A DNA stretch of 64,000 bases from CADEED01 sp035701825 (GCA_035701825.1 DASSRK010000147.1:47357-111356); one strand, 5' to 3'. Shown: positions 50,176-59,726, numbered from the stretch's first letter. The notes: a model not told the origin generated them from the letters alone. Numbers and translations: made by a program.

Positions 50176-51249
50176 TTAACGACAGGAATCTCCCGCGCCT
50201 TTGACCGTCATCCGGATGGCGGTCACCTTGTCGACGGGACCGGTGATGACCAGCGTCTTGCCATCGCGCCCGGCGAAGGTGTTGTTGGTCGCGCCGCCAC
50301 CGGTGGGAATCTTCAGGATGTTGTTGCCATTCGGATCGAACGCCAGCACGCCTTCGCCATTGCTGATGTAGACGTTGCCGCGTTCGTCCATCGACATGCC
50401 ATCGCCGCCCCAGTCGCTGAACTTGCGCATGTTCGCGAGCGTGCCGTCGCGCTTGATGTCGAACACCCAGGTGCCGCCGTGGTTGTCGTAGTACCACTTG
50501 TTCACGTAGAGCTTCTTGCCGTCCGGAGTACCGACCACGCCGTTCGGCCACGAATCGGATTCCCACCCCATCGCGTCGGAGGTCACCCGGACCAGCTCGC
50601 GGCCGTGCGGCGGCAGGTAATAGACGTGGCCGCCCTTGCCCTGCGCCGCCTGCTCGGAATGCGTGGGTTCCCAGGCCTGCTGGCGCGGGTCGCCGGCATC
50701 CCAATACCCGCGCGGGAAGATCGGGTCGGTGATGTAGATGCCGCCATTCACGGGATTGATCCAGACGTCGTTGGGGCCATTCAACAACTTGCCCTGGTAG
50801 TTGTCGATCAGCACCTTGTGGCTGCCGTCCGGACGGATCTTCCACAGCTCGCCATACATGTCGGAGGCGGCGATCAGCCCGCCGTCGCGGTCGAAGATCA
50901 TGCCGTTGGCGCGACCGGTCCCTTCGAGGAACAGCGTCACCGCGCCGGTTCCCGCATCCCAACGGTAAATGCGGTCGTTCGGCTGGTCGGTGAAGAACAC
51001 GTTGCCGTGCCGGTCGGCGGCCGGGCCCTCGGTGAAACTGAATCCTTCCGCGAGGATGTGCAGCTGTCCTTGCGGGCCGCGTGCCACGAGACCCTGCGGA
51101 TCGTAGATCTCGACCGGAATGATGTCGCCCGGCAGCCCCGGCGGATGTGGCGGTTTGTGCGCGCCCCGATGGTCGGTGGCGGCGGCGATGTTGAAAGAGA
51201 GACAGGCCATCGAGCCCAGAGTGACGAGAATCCCTGCGCGAGTCTTCAT
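50176..51249 (-). CDS. SMP-30/gluconolactonase family protein, secreted
   Basis: This 357-residue six-bladed propeller has a signal peptide (ILVTLGSMACLSFNIAAA). The metal ligands expected for the family are visible: Glu in S-F-T-E-G-P, Asn in L-N-G-P-N-D-V-W, and Asp in G-G-D-G-M-S-M-D. It should hydrolyse a sugar lactone in the periplasm, for example an arabino- or galactono-lactone. It is the first gene of a three-gene operon (lactonase, halogenase, esterase) starting about 50 nt after the terminator of TonB receptor 3. Confidence 0.9.
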   Translation of the reverse strand: MKTRAGILVTLGSMACLSFNIAAATDHRGAHKPPHPPGLPGDIIPVEIYDPQGLVARGPQGQLHILAEGFSFTEGPAADRHGNVFFTDQPNDRIYRWDAGTGAVTLFLEGTGRANGMIFDRDGGLIAASDMYGELWKIRPDGSHKVLIDNYQGKLLNGPNDVWINPVNGGIYITDPIFPRGYWDAGDPRQQAWEPTHSEQAAQGKGGHVYYLPPHGRELVRVTSDAMGWESDSWPNGVVGTPDGKKLYVNKWYYDNHGGTWVFDIKRDGTLANMRKFSDWGGDGMSMDERGNVYISNGEGVLAFDPNGNNILKIPTGGGATNNTFAGRDGKTLVITGPVDKVTAIRMTVKGAGDSCR

Positions 51250-51296
51250 CTCGGTAACCCTCCGTGATTGCAGCTTGGGAAAAGCGGGGAATAAAA

Positions 51297-51326
51297 AGTC
51301 CGCCCCGCCATGAGGCGGGGCGGACT
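51297..51326 (-). terminator. Intrinsic terminator after TonB receptor 3
   Basis: AGTCCGCCCCGCC (51297-51309) pairs perfectly with GGCGGGGCGGACT (51314-51326) around a 4-nt loop. On the minus strand it is followed by TTTTTATTC, a proper T-run. It starts 12 nt after the receptor stop and separates the receptor from the lactonase-halogenase-esterase operon. Read-through would still supply those genes. Confidence 0.92.
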
Positions 51327-51337
51327 GTCAGCAACGA

Positions 51338-54300
51338 TCAGAACGTCGTGCGAATGCCGAGCGTGATGAGGCGACCGACCGGGTTGGCCGTGTAGTTGTC
51401 ATAGCCCCACGCACCACCCATGAATCCGCCCTGGTTGCCGTTGAAGAACGGCGGATCCTCGTCGGTGATGTTGCGGATGTTGAGCGACACCGAAAGGTCC
51501 TCGATGGTCCCGACCGTTTCGAAGCGGTAGGCCAGGTTGAGGTCGAACGTGTTGGTCGCATCCACCTTGTCACCGCCGCCATTCGGGTTGCCATTGGCAT
51601 CGCGGGTGAGCGGGGCGAAGGTGCTGCCACCCCAGTTGCGGTAGTCGCCGATCCAGTTCCAGTAGAGATCGGCCGAGAACTTGCTCACGTCCACGCCGAA
51701 GTACGTCCGTGCCTTCGCCTGGATGGACGGGAACACGCCGTTGAAGCCCGAGGTGTTCAACACCGAGAACTCCGGGTTGGTGCCGAAGTGCTGGTCGAAG
51801 TGCGTGAAGTACGTGCCGGCGGTGCCGGTACGCGCATGCACTTTGCCCATGTCCCACGCGTAGTCGATCTGGGCGTCGTAGCCGTCGATCGTCAGGTTCA
51901 GCCAGTTACGCGCGCTCTGGTCGATCAGGTAGTACACCGTCGGCGGGATCGAGCCGGCGATGGTCGCACCATTGGCCACGTTGGCGAACTCGAGGATCTG
52001 CGCCTGCGTGCAGCCCGTGGGACAGAGCGTGAGCAACGGCGAACCCGACGCGGTGATCGAGGCCGGCGACGGCGAGTTGACGCCACCGGTGAACTCGTTG
52101 CGGAAGTAGGTCACCGACATCCTGAAGCCCTGCATGAACTCCTGGGGAATCAGGTCGAACCCCACCGAGTAGCTCTCACCGAACTGCGGTCCCATGTTCG
52201 AGAATCCGCCGCCGAGCTGGCGGCGCATTCCGGTGCCGTTCTGCCCGATCGTGCAGGTGGTCACCGCCATGGTGCATGGGTTGTTGGTGTTCGCCTCGAC
52301 GGCGGTCGGGATCAGCACGACATCCGGGTACAGCGCGGTGGGAACGTTGAGTGTGGGCGCACCGCCCACGCTGCCGGAGGCGTACAGGAATCCCTGCGAG
52401 GGATCGCCCATCACCGCGATCGGCGGCGCCACGAACGACTCGGCGTAGTTGGCACGGACGCGGAAGCCTTCCGTGATACCCCAGGTCAGGCCATAGCGCG
52501 GGTTGGTCGTGTCACCGACGTCCGAGAAATCGTCGTAGCGAACCGACAGGCTCAGGTCGAGCTTGTGGAGCGCCGGGATGTTCCAGTCGGAATTGACCAG
52601 CGGAATGGCCGCCTCGGCGAAGGCCGAGGTGATGTCGCGGTCGAAGTTGTACACGCGATATCCCGAGCCGGTGGTGGTCGGGCCGGTGTTGTTGCCGCCG
52701 CTCAGCTTGAACTGCTGCTCCTGCCACATGTACTCGCCACCGATGGCGATCTTCACCGGGCCGGAGGGCATCTCGAAGAGGTCACCCTGCGCGACCAGGC
52801 GCATCTGGTTGAAGGTGTTGTAGTTGTTGTTCTGCGAGTTGGCGGTGTAGAGCCGGTCGAGCACCAGCGGATCGGTGCGATTCGCGTTGCCGGCCTGCCA
52901 GACGTCGAGCGCATTGCTGGTGTTCAGCGGGAGCTGCAACACCACGACGTTCTGTCCCGGGATGCTGGAGGCTGTCGTGCTGCCGCCCGACTGCGTGGTG
53001 CCGTTGAGCGCCAGCATCGCGCAGGCGGTGCAGAACTGGTTGAAGCCATCGAGCGAGGAGCGGTTCCAGCCCGCCGAATCGGCAAACGTCAGCGACCACT
53101 TGTCGTTGATGGTGTAGTCGAGCACCACGTTGGCGTACACGACGTCCTGCTGGGACTCCTGGAATCCGTACTTGCCGTCGTCGCGCAGCGCCAGCCAGTT
53201 GATGATTTCCGTGTTGGCGTCCGGCGCGCCGGCCGGCGAGGTGAAGAACGGGTTCTGCTGACCGGCCACACCGGCACCGGTACCGAATACCGTCGCGTTG
53301 TTGAGCTGGCCCGGGCCCGAGTCGGCGTGCGTCTGGTTGCGGTTGTAGAGGAGGGACGCCGACACCGACAGGTTGTCCGTGAAGTCGTTGACCACGCGGA
53401 TGACCGCGTTGGCGCGGTACTGCTCGGGGATCATCGAGTTGTACACGGACAGGTTGCAGGCGCCGTTGAGCGACGCGTTGTTCGCCACCGGGGTGGTGGC
53501 ATCGGGCGACAGGAAGATCACGCTGCCGCCCGGGTTCGTGCCGCTGTTCACGCCGGTCACGCGGATGGTCGAAGGCGCGCAGGTGAAGCTGTTGGTGTTC
53601 GAGCCGCCCCAGTCGCGATAGTCGCCGCGGGACGCCCAGTCGCGATCCTTGACCCACAACTGCGAGGCCTGGCTGTACTGGCCGGCGACGTAGACGCCGC
53701 CCGTGTCCCACGTCTTGCCCCAGATGCCGTTCAGGTCCCAGGTGTCGTAGTCGGCCGCGTTCGCGGCCTGGACGTTGACGGACGCGCCATCGTAGGTGCG
53801 CCGCGTGACGAAGTTGACGACGCCGGCCACCGCGTCGGAGCCGTACACCGCCGAGGCGCCGTCCGCCAGCACGTCGACGCGCTGCATGGCCGAGGTCGGG
53901 ATGATGTTCGGATCCGTCTGGTTGAACTGCGCGCCGCCACCCGGCGAGCGCATGCCGTCGATCACCACCAGGGTGGTGTTCGATGACGAGCCGCCGAGCT
54001 GGTGGATCTGCGGGCTGTAGAACGACCAGAGGTTCTCGCCTTGCGCCAGCGAGCCGTTGGTGGTCAGCGCCGGGATCGTGTTGACCAGCGCCGACAGGTT
54101 GGTGGCCGCGGTGCGCTCGAGCTCGTTGACTCCGACCGACATCACGTTCGAGCCGATCGGCGCCTCCGCGCCCTTGATGCTCGTGCCCGTGACGATGATG
54201 GTTTCTTCGACGGTCTCCGCGTCCGAGCCGCGCGGCGGCGTGTTCTTCGCCGGCGCTTCCTGCGCGAACACCGCGCTGGTCGCCAGCGATGTCGCGGAAA

Positions 54301-54349
54301 GCAGCGCCGCGTGCGCGCCCTTCCACAGTCGTCTATTTCGCTTCTTCAT
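51338..54349 (-). CDS. TonB-dependent receptor 3
   Basis: This 1003-residue outer-membrane receptor starts at ATG 54349, with GGGGAG 6 nt upstream. It has the signal peptide LWKGAHAALLSATSLATSAVFA and a TonB-box-like VEETIIVTGTSI. The plug shows VDVLADGASAVYGSDAVAGVVNFVTRR, in the same style as receptor 1. It ends YDNYTANPVGRLITLGIRTTF with the usual C-terminal Phe. Insertions with paired cysteines (CAPSTIRVTG, CNLSVYNS, CTACAML) probably form extracellular loops. It is divergent from the GH51 gene and heads the lactonase-halogenase-esterase genes, so an arabinose-containing oligosaccharide is a plausible substrate. Confidence 0.93.
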   Translation of the reverse strand: MKKRNRRLWKGAHAALLSATSLATSAVFAQEAPAKNTPPRGSDAETVEETIIVTGTSIKGAEAPIGSNVMSVGVNELERTAATNLSALVNTIPALTTNGSLAQGENLWSFYSPQIHQLGGSSSNTTLVVIDGMRSPGGGAQFNQTDPNIIPTSAMQRVDVLADGASAVYGSDAVAGVVNFVTRRTYDGASVNVQAANAADYDTWDLNGIWGKTWDTGGVYVAGQYSQASQLWVKDRDWASRGDYRDWGGSNTNSFTCAPSTIRVTGVNSGTNPGGSVIFLSPDATTPVANNASLNGACNLSVYNSMIPEQYRANAVIRVVNDFTDNLSVSASLLYNRNQTHADSGPGQLNNATVFGTGAGVAGQQNPFFTSPAGAPDANTEIINWLALRDDGKYGFQESQQDVVYANVVLDYTINDKWSLTFADSAGWNRSSLDGFNQFCTACAMLALNGTTQSGGSTTASSIPGQNVVVLQLPLNTSNALDVWQAGNANRTDPLVLDRLYTANSQNNNYNTFNQMRLVAQGDLFEMPSGPVKIAIGGEYMWQEQQFKLSGGNNTGPTTTGSGYRVYNFDRDITSAFAEAAIPLVNSDWNIPALHKLDLSLSVRYDDFSDVGDTTNPRYGLTWGITEGFRVRANYAESFVAPPIAVMGDPSQGFLYASGSVGGAPTLNVPTALYPDVVLIPTAVEANTNNPCTMAVTTCTIGQNGTGMRRQLGGGFSNMGPQFGESYSVGFDLIPQEFMQGFRMSVTYFRNEFTGGVNSPSPASITASGSPLLTLCPTGCTQAQILEFANVANGATIAGSIPPTVYYLIDQSARNWLNLTIDGYDAQIDYAWDMGKVHARTGTAGTYFTHFDQHFGTNPEFSVLNTSGFNGVFPSIQAKARTYFGVDVSKFSADLYWNWIGDYRNWGGSTFAPLTRDANGNPNGGGDKVDATNTFDLNLAYRFETVGTIEDLSVSLNIRNITDEDPPFFNGNQGGFMGGAWGYDNYTANPVGRLITLGIRTTF

Positions 54350-54449
54350 TTTTTCTCCCCCCAGACTAGTTAGATTAACGACGATGCGCGCGCCGCTTCC
54401 GGCGCGTGCAACCTGCCGCGCACGATACCGGAACACCCGATAACGAAAC

Positions 54450-54536
54450 TTGTATGCCCATATGCATAATCGAAAACCAAGTTGCGTTAGTGAAACTCGG
54501 TTGATAGCGTCCGTTCGCCGTAAAAAAGGGGTCAAA
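54450..54536. promoter_or_regulatory. Promoter region of the GH51 gene with inverted repeat
   Basis: This part of the divergent region is AT-richer. It carries the interrupted dyad TATGC-CCATAT-GCATA at 54453-54468, a T-N11-A-like arrangement that would suit the LysR regulator encoded downstream. GATAGCG at 54503-54509 matches the repeated units found inside the gene. AAAAAAGGGG just before ATG 54537 holds the ribosome binding site. The regulator link is inference. Confidence 0.45.
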
Positions 54537-56108
54537 ATGCTTCGACTGTCGTGCGCCGCGCTGTGCGCAATCGCCCTAACCACCCACGTCAGCGCCGCTG
54601 ATAGCGCTAACGATAGCGGTAACACACGAATCACGATCGATGCAGCGCGCCCGGGCGCGAAAATCGATCGGAATATTTTCGGCCAGTTCGCCGAACACCT
54701 CGGCCGGGGAATCTACGAAGGCGTGTGGGTCGGCCCGGACTCGCCGATCCCGAACACGCGCGGCATCCGCAACGACGTGGTCGCGGCGCTCAAGGCCATC
54801 AAGGTGCCGAACGTGCGCTGGCCCGGCGGCTGCTTCGCCGACGAGTACCACTGGCGCAAGGGCATCGGGCCGCTCGACAAGCGGCCGGCTACGCTCAATC
54901 CCAACTGGGGCGGGGTCATCGAACCGAACACCTTCGGCACGCACGAGTTCATGGATTTCGTGCAGCAGATCGGCGCCGACGCATACATCTCCATCAACGT
55001 GGGCTCGGGTACCCCGGCCGAAGCCGCCGACTGGCTGGAATACATGACGACCGCGCAGCCGAGCGCGCTCGCGCAGGAGCGGGCCTCCAACGGGCATCCG
55101 GCGCCGTTCCCGGTGGCCTTGTTAGGCATCGGCAACGAGAGCTGGGGCTGCGGCGGCTCGATGACGCCCGACGAATACGTCAATCACCTCAAGGTCTACG
55201 CGCGCTACGCGCGCAACTACAACACGGCGCAGCCGATGCGACGCATCGCGGTGGGACCCGATGGCGCCGACACCGGATATACCGAGGCGGTGATGAAGGC
55301 GTGGAAGGAGAAGACCTGGGCGTGGGACATCGAGGGTCTCTCGCTGCACTCCTACACGGTGGTGAAATGGCCGCCGTCGTTCAAGGCCACGGGGTTCGGC
55401 GAGAGCGAATACGCCACCATCCTCAAGGCGACGCTCAACATGGAGTCGCTGGTCAGCACGCACAGCGCGGTGATGGACCGCTACGACCCGGACAAGAAGA
55501 TCGCGCTGGTGGTCGACGAATGGGGCGCGTGGCTCGCGCCGACGCCGGGCAGCCCGGAGGGCTTCCTCGAGCAGCAGAACAGCCAGCGCGACGCGCTGGT
55601 GGCCGCGCTCAACCTGAACATCTTCGCGCGCCACGGCGATCGCGTGCGCGCCGCGAACATCGCGCAGATGGTCAACGTGCTGCAGGCGATGATCTTCACG
55701 CAGAAGGAGAAGATGATCCTGACGCCCACGTACCACGTGTTCCACATGTACGTGCCGTTCCAGGATGCCACGCTGGTGCCCGTGCAACTGGCGCCGGGGA
55801 CCTGGAAGAGCGGCGACATCGAGCTGCCGCGCGTGGATGCCATCGCGGCGCGCGACGCCGCCGGGAAATTGTGGGTGTCGCTGACCAACCTCGATCCGAA
55901 GAATGCCGCCAACGTCGAGTTCGCGGTCTCCGGGATCCGGGCCACGCGCGCCCAGGGCCAGGTGCTCGCCGCGCCGCGCATCGACAGCGTCAACACCTTC
56001 GAGGCTCCCTCCGTGGTCGTGCCGAAGCCGTTGGCCGCCAGGGCCGCGGGCGGCCGGATCTCAGTCAAGCTGCCGCCCGCGTCGGTGGCGGTGCTCGCGG
56101 TGGAGTGA
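54537..56108 (+). CDS. GH51 alpha-L-arabinofuranosidase
   Basis: This 523-residue enzyme releases arabinofuranose from arabinan or arabinoxylan. The acid/base is Glu201 in G-I-G-N-E-S-W-G-C-G-G and the nucleophile Glu328 in V-V-D-E-W-G-A-W. VRWPGGCFADEYHWRKGIGPLDKRP is the family's substrate-binding signature. Unlike many cytoplasmic GH51 enzymes it has a signal peptide (MLRLSCAALCAIALTTHVSA). The mature N terminus D-S-A-N-D-S-G-N is encoded by two near-identical 12-bp units. It is divergent from TonB receptor 3 and about 180 nt upstream of the LysR gene. Confidence 0.95.
   Translation: MLRLSCAALCAIALTTHVSAADSANDSGNTRITIDAARPGAKIDRNIFGQFAEHLGRGIYEGVWVGPDSPIPNTRGIRNDVVAALKAIKVPNVRWPGGCFADEYHWRKGIGPLDKRPATLNPNWGGVIEPNTFGTHEFMDFVQQIGADAYISINVGSGTPAEAADWLEYMTTAQPSALAQERASNGHPAPFPVALLGIGNESWGCGGSMTPDEYVNHLKVYARYARNYNTAQPMRRIAVGPDGADTGYTEAVMKAWKEKTWAWDIEGLSLHSYTVVKWPPSFKATGFGESEYATILKATLNMESLVSTHSAVMDRYDPDKKIALVVDEWGAWLAPTPGSPEGFLEQQNSQRDALVAALNLNIFARHGDRVRAANIAQMVNVLQAMIFTQKEKMILTPTYHVFHMYVPFQDATLVPVQLAPGTWKSGDIELPRVDAIAARDAAGKLWVSLTNLDPKNAANVEFAVSGIRATRAQGQVLAAPRIDSVNTFEAPSVVVPKPLAARAAGGRISVKLPPASVAVLAVE
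54600..54623. repeat. Tandem 12-bp repeat with LacI-like core inside the GH51 signal-peptide region
   Basis: GATAGCGCTAAC (54600-54611) is followed directly by GATAGCGGTAAC (54612-54623), one mismatch apart. The first unit contains the palindrome TAGCGCTA (54602-54609), the same core as the LacI-type operator at 32738. It may be an intragenic operator or simply a short coding repeat. Confidence 0.5.
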
Positions 56109-56289
56109 TCCGGGCCGGGCAGATGAGCGTGCCCGCGCGAAGCTGCGCGGCTTTGAGCGCGTTGCGTGGTCACAACCGCGAAAACCTCGAAAAGGGTTAT
56201 CGCGACATAGGGCTTCACATATCGGGCTGCTTGGCAGCAAACCGGGCGCGTGCTATTTCAGGACACGTTTCGCCATGGGGGGTCGAACA

Positions 56290-57276
56290 ATGTCCGCGAA
56301 TACACCGTGGTTCATCCGCGCGCGCCTGAAGACGCGCCAGCTGATGCTGCTCATCGCCATAGCGGACCAGGGCAACATCCACCGCGCCGCTGAATTGCTC
56401 AACATGTCGCAGCCGGCGGCGTCCAAGCTGCTCAAGGACCTCGAGGACATGCTGGGTGTGAGCCTGTTCGAGCGACAGGCCCGCGGCATGAAGGCCAACT
56501 GGTACGGCGAGAGCATGATCCGGCACGCGCGCAACGCGCTGTCGTCGCTGCGTGAAGCGGGCCAGGAAGTCGACGCGCTCAAGACCGGACTCTCCGGTCA
56601 CGTGAGCCTCGGCACCATCACGGGCCCGGCGCTCAGCCTCATTCCCAACGCGCTCATGGTGGTGGCGCGCGAGAATCCCAAGCTGCGCGTCGAGCTGCAC
56701 GTCGAGTCGAGCGACATCCTCATCGAGCAGCTCGAGAAGGGGAAGCTCGACATCATGGTGGGAAGATTGTGCGAGCTGCGCGAGCGGACCGGGCTGCAAT
56801 ACGAACGCATCGCCGAGGAACCGGTGTGCGTGGTGGCGCGCCCGGGGCATCCGCTGATGAACGTCGCCGGGCTGTCGCTCGCCGCGCTGCAGAAGAAGCC
56901 CTGGGTGGTGCCGCCGGTCGGCAGCGTGCTGCGCGAGCGCTTCGACCGGATGTATCGCGAGGCGAGCCTCGCACCCCCGGCCCAGGTGATCGAGACCGCC
57001 TCGCTGCTGTTCGTGACCAAGATGCTGCAGCAGACCGAGTTCCTGGCGGTGATTCCCACCGAAGTCGCGCGCTACTACGCGACCTACGGAATGCTGTCGA
57101 TTCTCCCGCTCACCCTGTCGTGCACCATGGACGCCTTCGGCATCATCACGCGCTCGGACTGGCTGTTGTCACCCGCTGCCAACGTGCTGCTGGCGACCCT
57201 GCGCAATGCGGCCGTGGGCTGCTACGGCCACGCGCTCGACAAGCGCGACGCGAAGAACATCCAGAGCGTCGCCTGA
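56290..57276 (+). CDS. LysR family regulator (GbpR-like)
   Basis: This 328-residue LysR-type regulator has the N-terminal helix-turn-helix LKTRQLMLLIAIADQGNIHRAAELLNMSQPAASKLLKDLEDMLGVSLFERQARGM. The effector domain follows (GHVSLGTITGPALSLIPNALMVVARENPKLRVELHVESSDILIEQLEKGKLDIMVGRL). The style is that of the galactose/arabinose-binding regulators of the GbpR type. GGGGGG 8 nt before ATG 56290 is the ribosome binding site; ATG 56275 is an alternative. It lies between the GH51 and GH95 genes and probably controls arabinose/fucose/galactose genes. Its stop overlaps the GH95 start codon. Confidence 0.9.
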   Translation: MSANTPWFIRARLKTRQLMLLIAIADQGNIHRAAELLNMSQPAASKLLKDLEDMLGVSLFERQARGMKANWYGESMIRHARNALSSLREAGQEVDALKTGLSGHVSLGTITGPALSLIPNALMVVARENPKLRVELHVESSDILIEQLEKGKLDIMVGRLCELRERTGLQYERIAEEPVCVVARPGHPLMNVAGLSLAALQKKPWVVPPVGSVLRERFDRMYREASLAPPAQVIETASLLFVTKMLQQTEFLAVIPTEVARYYATYGMLSILPLTLSCTMDAFGIITRSDWLLSPAANVLLATLRNAAVGCYGHALDKRDAKNIQSVA

Positions 57277-59726
57277 GCGGGCGATTCACGCGCCGAACGT
57301 TCCTGGCGATAGCAGCGGGTAGTTCGCTGCCGGGTGGCCTCGCGGGTGCGGCGCCGGCGCGCCGCGGGCACAGACTAAGCTACCGCGCGCCCGCGGCAAC
57401 CTGGAACGAAGCGCTGCCGGTGGGCAATGGCCGCCTGGGTGCCATGGTGTTCGGCCGGGTCGCGCAGGAACGCTGGCAGCTCAACATCGACACCTTGTGG
57501 AGCGGCGCGCCCTATGCGCCCGAGAACCCGCGGGCGCGTGCGGCCATCCCGCGCGTTCGCGCGCTGCTCGCCGAGGGGCGCTATGCCGACGCGGCGGCGC
57601 TGGCGAGTGCGGACGTGATGGCGAATCCATTGCAGCAGATGGCGTACGGATCGGCGGGCGACCTGTTCCTGCAGTTCGAGGAAGCGCTCGTGCCGCGGCA
57701 GTACGTTCGCGAGCTGGACCTCGAGTCGGCCATGGCGCGCACCGCCTTCCGCGACGCGCGCGGCTCGCACACGCGCAGCGTGTACGTGTCGGGCCCGCAG
57801 CAGGTCCTGGTGTCGCAGTTGCGCGCGCCGCGGGGGGCGTTGAACTTCGCGCTGGCATACCGCGGCCCGCGGCGGGTGAAATACATCTCGCCCGATTTCG
57901 CGGGGCTGGCCACCGCGCCGCCCGCGGGTGCGCCGGATTGGCTGGGCATCGAAGCGCTGCGGGAGGACCCGGGCCTGGTCGACGTGCAATCCGACGGCGC
58001 CGACGGCCTCGTCATCACGGGTCACAACGAGAAGGGTCCCGGCGTTCCGGCTGCGTTGAGCTTCGCGCTGCGGCTGCGCGTCATCACCGACGGCGAAGTG
58101 ACCTCGGCGAATGGCCGGCTCGCCGTGCGCGGCGCAAGCCGCGCAATGCTGCAGCTCGCCGCGGCGACCAGTTTCGTGCGCTACGACGATGTGAGCGGCG
58201 ATCCGCTGGCGCGCACGCGCTCGATCCTGGACGAAGCCGCGCGACACTCGCCGGGCGAGCTCGAGCGCGCGCACCTGCGCGACTACCGCAAGCTCTATTC
58301 CGCGGTGTCGCTGGAACTGCCCGCGAAGAAGCCGGCCGACGAGCCGACCGACGTGCGCGTCGCGGCCGCCGAGACCGCCGACGATCCGTCGCTGGCCGCG
58401 CTGTACTTCCAGTACGCGCGCTACCTGCTCATTTCCTCGTCGCGGCCGGGTACCGAGCCCGCGAACCTGCAGGGCATCTGGAACGAGGGTGTCAATCCGC
58501 CCTGGGGCAGCAAGTTCACCATCAACATCAACACGGAGATGAACTACTGGCCCGCGGACCCCGCCGGGCTCGGCGCCTGCGTGGAGCCGTTGTTCAGGAT
58601 GGTGGAAGAGCTGGCCGTCACCGGCGCACGCGCGGCGCGCGAAATGTACGGCGCGCGCGGCTGGGTCGCGCACCACAACACCGACCTGTGGCGCGCGGCG
58701 GCGCCGATCGACGGCCCGTTCTGGGGGTTGTGGCCCTGCGGCGGCGCGTGGCTGTGCAATTCACTGTGGGATCACTACGACTACGGCCGCGATCCGGCGA
58801 CGCTGCGGCGCCTCTATCCACTGATGCGCGACGCGTCGTTGTTCTTCCTCGATACCCTGGTCGACGACGCGAGCGGCCGGGGTCTCGTGACCTCGCCATC
58901 CCTGTCGCCCGAAAACGCGCATCCGTTCGGCAGCTCGCTGTGCATCGGACCCGCGATGGACCGCCAGATCCTGCGCGACCTGTTCGCGCACACGGTGACG
59001 GCGGGCCGCGAGCTGCAACTCGATGCCAGCCTGCTGCCGGAAATCGAGCGGGCCGCGCAGCGACTCGCGCCCGACCGCATCGGTCGTGGGGGACAGTTGC
59101 AGGAGTGGCTCGAGGATTGGGATCTCGAGGCGCCGGAACCGCATCATCGGCACGTGTCCCACCTGTATGCGGTGTATCCCAGTGGGCAGATCAACACACG
59201 CGACACGCCGGCCCTGGCCGACGCGGCGAAGGTGAGCCTCGATTTGCGCGGCGACTTCGCCACGGGGTGGGGCACCGCCTGGCGCCTGTGCCTGTGGGCG
59301 CGGCTGGGCGATGGCGAACGTGCCCACCGCATCCTGCAGTCGCTGATGGGACCGCGGCGCACGTACCCGAATCTCTTCGACGCCCATCCCCCGTTCCAGA
59401 TCGACGGCAACTTCGGCGGTGCCGCCGGGATCCTGGAAATGCTGGTGCAATCCTGGGGTGGCGAAATCCACCTGCTGCCCGCATTGCCACGCGCCTGGCC
59501 CGAGGGTGAAGTGCGCGGCGTGCGGGCCCGGGGAGGGCTGGTCGTCGATCTGGCCTGGCGCGATGGCGAGCTGCGCCGCCTCGAGCTCATCGGCGCGCCC
59601 TCGCGACCGGTGCGGCTGCGTTACCGGCAGCGTGCCATGACCGTGCAGCTCGATTCGCGCGGACGATACCGCTCCTCGTCCCCCCTGCACGGCCTGTCGG
59701 ACGGCGTTGACAACAACCCGGGGTGA
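57273..59726 (+). CDS. GH95 alpha-L-fucosidase/alpha-L-galactosidase with Tat signal and apparent CTG start
   Basis: This 817-residue exported glycosidase begins with a Tat signal, T-R-R-T-F-L-A-I-A-A-G-S-S. It then shows the GH95 start segment LSYRAPAATWNEALPVGNGRLGAMVFG. The catalytic residues map to Asn418 and Asn420 (N-I-N-T-E-M-N-Y-W), Glu611 (Q-L-Q-E-W-L-E-D) and Asp711 (Q-I-D-G-N-F-G-G). In this frame there is no ATG, GTG or TTG between 57123 and the Tat motif. CTG 57273 overlaps the LysR stop as CTGA and is the likely start. GH95 members remove alpha-1,2-fucose or alpha-L-galactose from xyloglucan or pectin side chains. Confidence 0.9.
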   Translation: MSGRFTRRTFLAIAAGSSLPGGLAGAAPARRGHRLSYRAPAATWNEALPVGNGRLGAMVFGRVAQERWQLNIDTLWSGAPYAPENPRARAAIPRVRALLAEGRYADAAALASADVMANPLQQMAYGSAGDLFLQFEEALVPRQYVRELDLESAMARTAFRDARGSHTRSVYVSGPQQVLVSQLRAPRGALNFALAYRGPRRVKYISPDFAGLATAPPAGAPDWLGIEALREDPGLVDVQSDGADGLVITGHNEKGPGVPAALSFALRLRVITDGEVTSANGRLAVRGASRAMLQLAAATSFVRYDDVSGDPLARTRSILDEAARHSPGELERAHLRDYRKLYSAVSLELPAKKPADEPTDVRVAAAETADDPSLAALYFQYARYLLISSSRPGTEPANLQGIWNEGVNPPWGSKFTININTEMNYWPADPAGLGACVEPLFRMVEELAVTGARAAREMYGARGWVAHHNTDLWRAAAPIDGPFWGLWPCGGAWLCNSLWDHYDYGRDPATLRRLYPLMRDASLFFLDTLVDDASGRGLVTSPSLSPENAHPFGSSLCIGPAMDRQILRDLFAHTVTAGRELQLDASLLPEIERAAQRLAPDRIGRGGQLQEWLEDWDLEAPEPHHRHVSHLYAVYPSGQINTRDTPALADAAKVSLDLRGDFATGWGTAWRLCLWARLGDGERAHRILQSLMGPRRTYPNLFDAHPPFQIDGNFGGAAGILEMLVQSWGGEIHLLPALPRAWPEGEVRGVRARGGLVVDLAWRDGELRRLELIGAPSRPVRLRYRQRAMTVQLDSRGRYRSSSPLHGLSDGVDNNPG

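Noticed and set aside
56769..57272. Extended GH95 reading frame starting at 56769
   Set aside because: This part overlaps the well-supported LysR coding sequence and its translation is low-complexity Arg/Ala; the GH95 protein begins with the Tat signal.
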